Of a stretch of 64,000 bases of DNA, positions 62,521 through 64,000 are shown in pieces; the first letter of the stretch is position 1, and the number at the start of each line of letters is the position of its first letter. The notes beneath the pieces are model-generated. The model worked only from the letters and a program-made list of their open reading frames with translations. It had not been told where the DNA came from and did no database searches. The stretch is from assembly GCF_024197615.1 (NCBI RefSeq), contig NZ_JAKUKE010000002.1:61001-125000 (forward strand), read 5' to 3'. The position numbers and the translations under genes are program-made. Origin of the DNA: Desulfuromonas sp. KJ2020. Lineage in GTDB: Bacteria > Desulfobacterota > Desulfuromonadia > Desulfuromonadales > SZUA-540.

Positions 62521-63888
62521 ATGAAAACAATCCTTATTGTTGACGATGAAGAGAGCATAAGAGAAAGCCTTAAAGGAATCTTCCAAGATGAAGGCTTCAG
62601 ACCCCTGTTCGCTCAAAACGGTGAAGAAGCGCTGCAAGCTTTGCGTGAGGAAACCCCGGACCTTATCCTGCTTGATATCTGGATGCCCGGCATGGATGGG
62701 ATCGAGACCTTACGTCGCATTCGGGAGGATTTCCCCGATCAACTGGTCGTCATGATGAGCGGGCACGGCACAATTGAGACTGCCGTCAAAGCCACAAAAC
62801 TCGGGGCGTACGACTTTATCGAAAAACCACTTTCGTTGGAAAAGGTCCTGCTGTGTATTCAAAACGCCATACGGGTAACTCAACTTGTGCAGGAGAACCA
62901 ATCCCTAAAGAGCAAAATCGATAAAGACAACGAAATGATCGGGGTAAGCAGCCATATCAAGGAGCTGAAACGACAGATTGCCATGGCGGCGCCCACCTCC
63001 GGTTGGGTTTTGATAACAGGCGAGAACGGTACGGGGAAGGAACTTGTGGCGCGCGAGATACACACCTTGTCCAATCGACGGGAAAAGCCCTTCGTGGAGG
63101 TGAACTGCGCGGCTATTCCGGAAGAATTGATTGAAAGTGAACTTTTCGGTCACGAAAAAGGGGCGTTTACTGGCGCAACAGCACAGCGTAAAGGCAAGTT
63201 TGACCTGGCCCACGAAGGAACCCTGTTCCTTGACGAAATCGGTGATATGAGCCTGAAAACCCAGGCCAAAGTCCTTCGCATATTGCAGGAAAAAAAATTC
63301 GAGCGCGTAGGCGGGCAAAGAACCATTGAAGTGGATGTGCGCGTGATAGCCGCCACGAACAAAAACCTTGAAGAAGAAATCCGCGCAGGCAATTTCAGGG
63401 AAGATCTATACTATCGCCTAAATGTCATCCCTTTCCACGTCCCTCCGTTGCGAGAAAGGGGCGAAGATATACCGCTTCTGGTCGAACACTTTCTGGAGTA
63501 CTTCTGCGGTAAAGAGAGCAGAGCCATCAAAACCATGACGCCAGAGGCCATCAATTTACTCAAAAGTTATGCTTGGCCAGGCAACGTACGGGAATTAAAG
63601 AATATCATCGAACGCCTTGTCATAATGACTCCCGACGATGTCATTACTGCCAAGCATCTACCGGAAAGTATTACGGGTAAAGCCGGTTCAGCCGGAAAAG
63701 TTGCTGCCCTTGCAGCCGCGGAATATGCAACTTACAAAGAGGCTAAAGAGGAATTTGAGCGGGATTTTATCATCCAGAAGCTGGAAGAAAACGACTGGAA
63801 TATTTCCAAAACCGCTGAAGCCATAGAAATAGAGCGATCCAACCTGCACCGAAAAATAAAAGCATTCGGGATTGAGCTACGCAAATAA
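62521..63888 (+). CDS. ntrX: NtrX-like sigma-54 response regulator
   Basis: The 455-residue protein has a receiver domain (Asp9/Asp10, phospho-Asp near 53 in LLDIWMPGMDG, Lys near 102), an AAA+ sigma-54 domain (GENGTGKE, GAFTGATAQRKG, LDEIGDM) and a C-terminal Fis-type helix-turn-helix (WNISKTAEAIEIERSNLHRKI). Partner of the upstream kinase. CAGGAAA precedes the ATG. NtrX-type regulators control nitrogen, redox or envelope genes depending on the group; the target here is not known. Confidence 0.94.
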   Translation: MKTILIVDDEESIRESLKGIFQDEGFRPLFAQNGEEALQALREETPDLILLDIWMPGMDGIETLRRIREDFPDQLVVMMSGHGTIETAVKATKLGAYDFIEKPLSLEKVLLCIQNAIRVTQLVQENQSLKSKIDKDNEMIGVSSHIKELKRQIAMAAPTSGWVLITGENGTGKELVAREIHTLSNRREKPFVEVNCAAIPEELIESELFGHEKGAFTGATAQRKGKFDLAHEGTLFLDEIGDMSLKTQAKVLRILQEKKFERVGGQRTIEVDVRVIAATNKNLEEEIRAGNFREDLYYRLNVIPFHVPPLRERGEDIPLLVEHFLEYFCGKESRAIKTMTPEAINLLKSYAWPGNVRELKNIIERLVIMTPDDVITAKHLPESITGKAGSAGKVAALAAAEYATYKEAKEEFERDFIIQKLEENDWNISKTAEAIEIERSNLHRKIKAFGIELRK

Positions 63889-63915
63889 AATAACCTGCGA
63901 CTGAACCAGAAACAC

Positions 63916-63956
63916 AAAAGCCCTCCACTTCGACATATCAAAATGGAGGGCTTTTT
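63916..63956 (+). terminator. Terminator behind the NtrX-like gene
   Basis: AAAAGCCCTCCA pairs with TGGAGGGCTTTTT around a 16-nt loop and ends in a T run. Confidence 0.92.
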
Positions 63957-63975
63957 CTTTTCTAAAATAAAAACA

Positions 63976-64000
63976 GGGCCCCTAGATAAATAAGGGGCCC
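63976..64000 (-). terminator. Terminator for a minus-strand gene beyond the window
   Basis: On the minus strand GGGCCCCTTA pairs with TAGGGGCCC, followed by TGTTTTTATTTT. It implies a convergent gene beyond position 64000. Confidence 0.8.

Overview
The window is a gene-dense chromosomal segment of a Gram-negative anaerobe of the Desulfuromonadia (Desulfuromonas, Geobacter or Pelobacter type). This is inferred from gene content, not from a marker-gene phylogeny: LpxC and outer-membrane proteins, an octaheme c-type cytochrome, NtrY/NtrX-like and other sigma-54 regulators, class II fructose-bisphosphatase (GlpX), HflX with a long N-terminal domain, a GxxExxY protein, and a glnK-amtB operon with a sigma-54 promoter. 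No phage, integron, CRISPR array or rRNA operon is present.

Layout. Positions 1-17184 read almost entirely on the minus strand: an Smr protein, a TPR membrane protein, MltD, HflX, FabI, a DsbC-like protein, glyoxalase I, a receiver-PilZ protein, a DUF309 protein, a TM2 protein, an L,D-transpeptidase, a YbaK-like deacylase, RlmKL, a PHP phosphoesterase, a GxxExxY protein and Tex. MntP is the exception on the plus strand. Two copies of an inverted-repeat element lie just behind rlmKL and tex; one carries the GxxExxY gene and the other is an empty hairpin. From 17274 to 24590 the plus strand carries an orphan OppD/OppF pair, a large iron-sulfur sigma-54 activator, a predicted sigma-54-driven small RNA and ptsP. 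From 24623 to 35846 the minus strand carries housekeeping genes (MBL hydrolase, S4 protein, patatin, HtpG, flavoprotein, macrodomain), tRNA-Arg, the nitrogen operon glnK-amtB-porin and a histidine kinase. From 36153 on come a probable 6S RNA, a TraB protein, a YcbB-type L,D-transpeptidase, an aldehyde dehydrogenase, the octaheme cytochrome, Nfu, MidA, GlpX, a kinase-BON protein, YebC-RuvC-RuvA-RuvB, a large unrecognised protein, a phasin-like protein with UbiB, LpxC, and an NtrY/NtrX-type pair.

The most interesting module is at 19325-22028. The 765-residue regulator fuses two [4Fe-4S] ferredoxin motifs, a [FeFe]-hydrogenase-like domain that keeps the four H-cluster cysteines but has His where the proton-relay Cys normally sits, another four-Cys cluster motif, a sigma-54 AAA+ domain and a Fis-type helix-turn-helix. 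The palindrome GTGCC-N6-GGCAC lies inside its own predicted sigma-70 promoter and recurs about 100 bp upstream of a near-consensus sigma-54 promoter. That promoter is followed, roughly 60 nt after the predicted start, by a 12-bp terminator hairpin with seven T residues. This predicts a redox- or H2-responsive, autoregulated activator that drives a ~100-nt non-coding RNA. No catalytic hydrogenase gene is in the window.

A second RNA-level circuit is the glnK-amtB leader. It has a sigma-54 promoter followed by two hairpins with hexaloops AACGAC and AAAGGC (A at position 1, G at position 4). The second is mutually exclusive with a terminator, which is the signature of ANTAR-type antitermination. 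All assignments are by reading the sequence; no database search or folding program was run.
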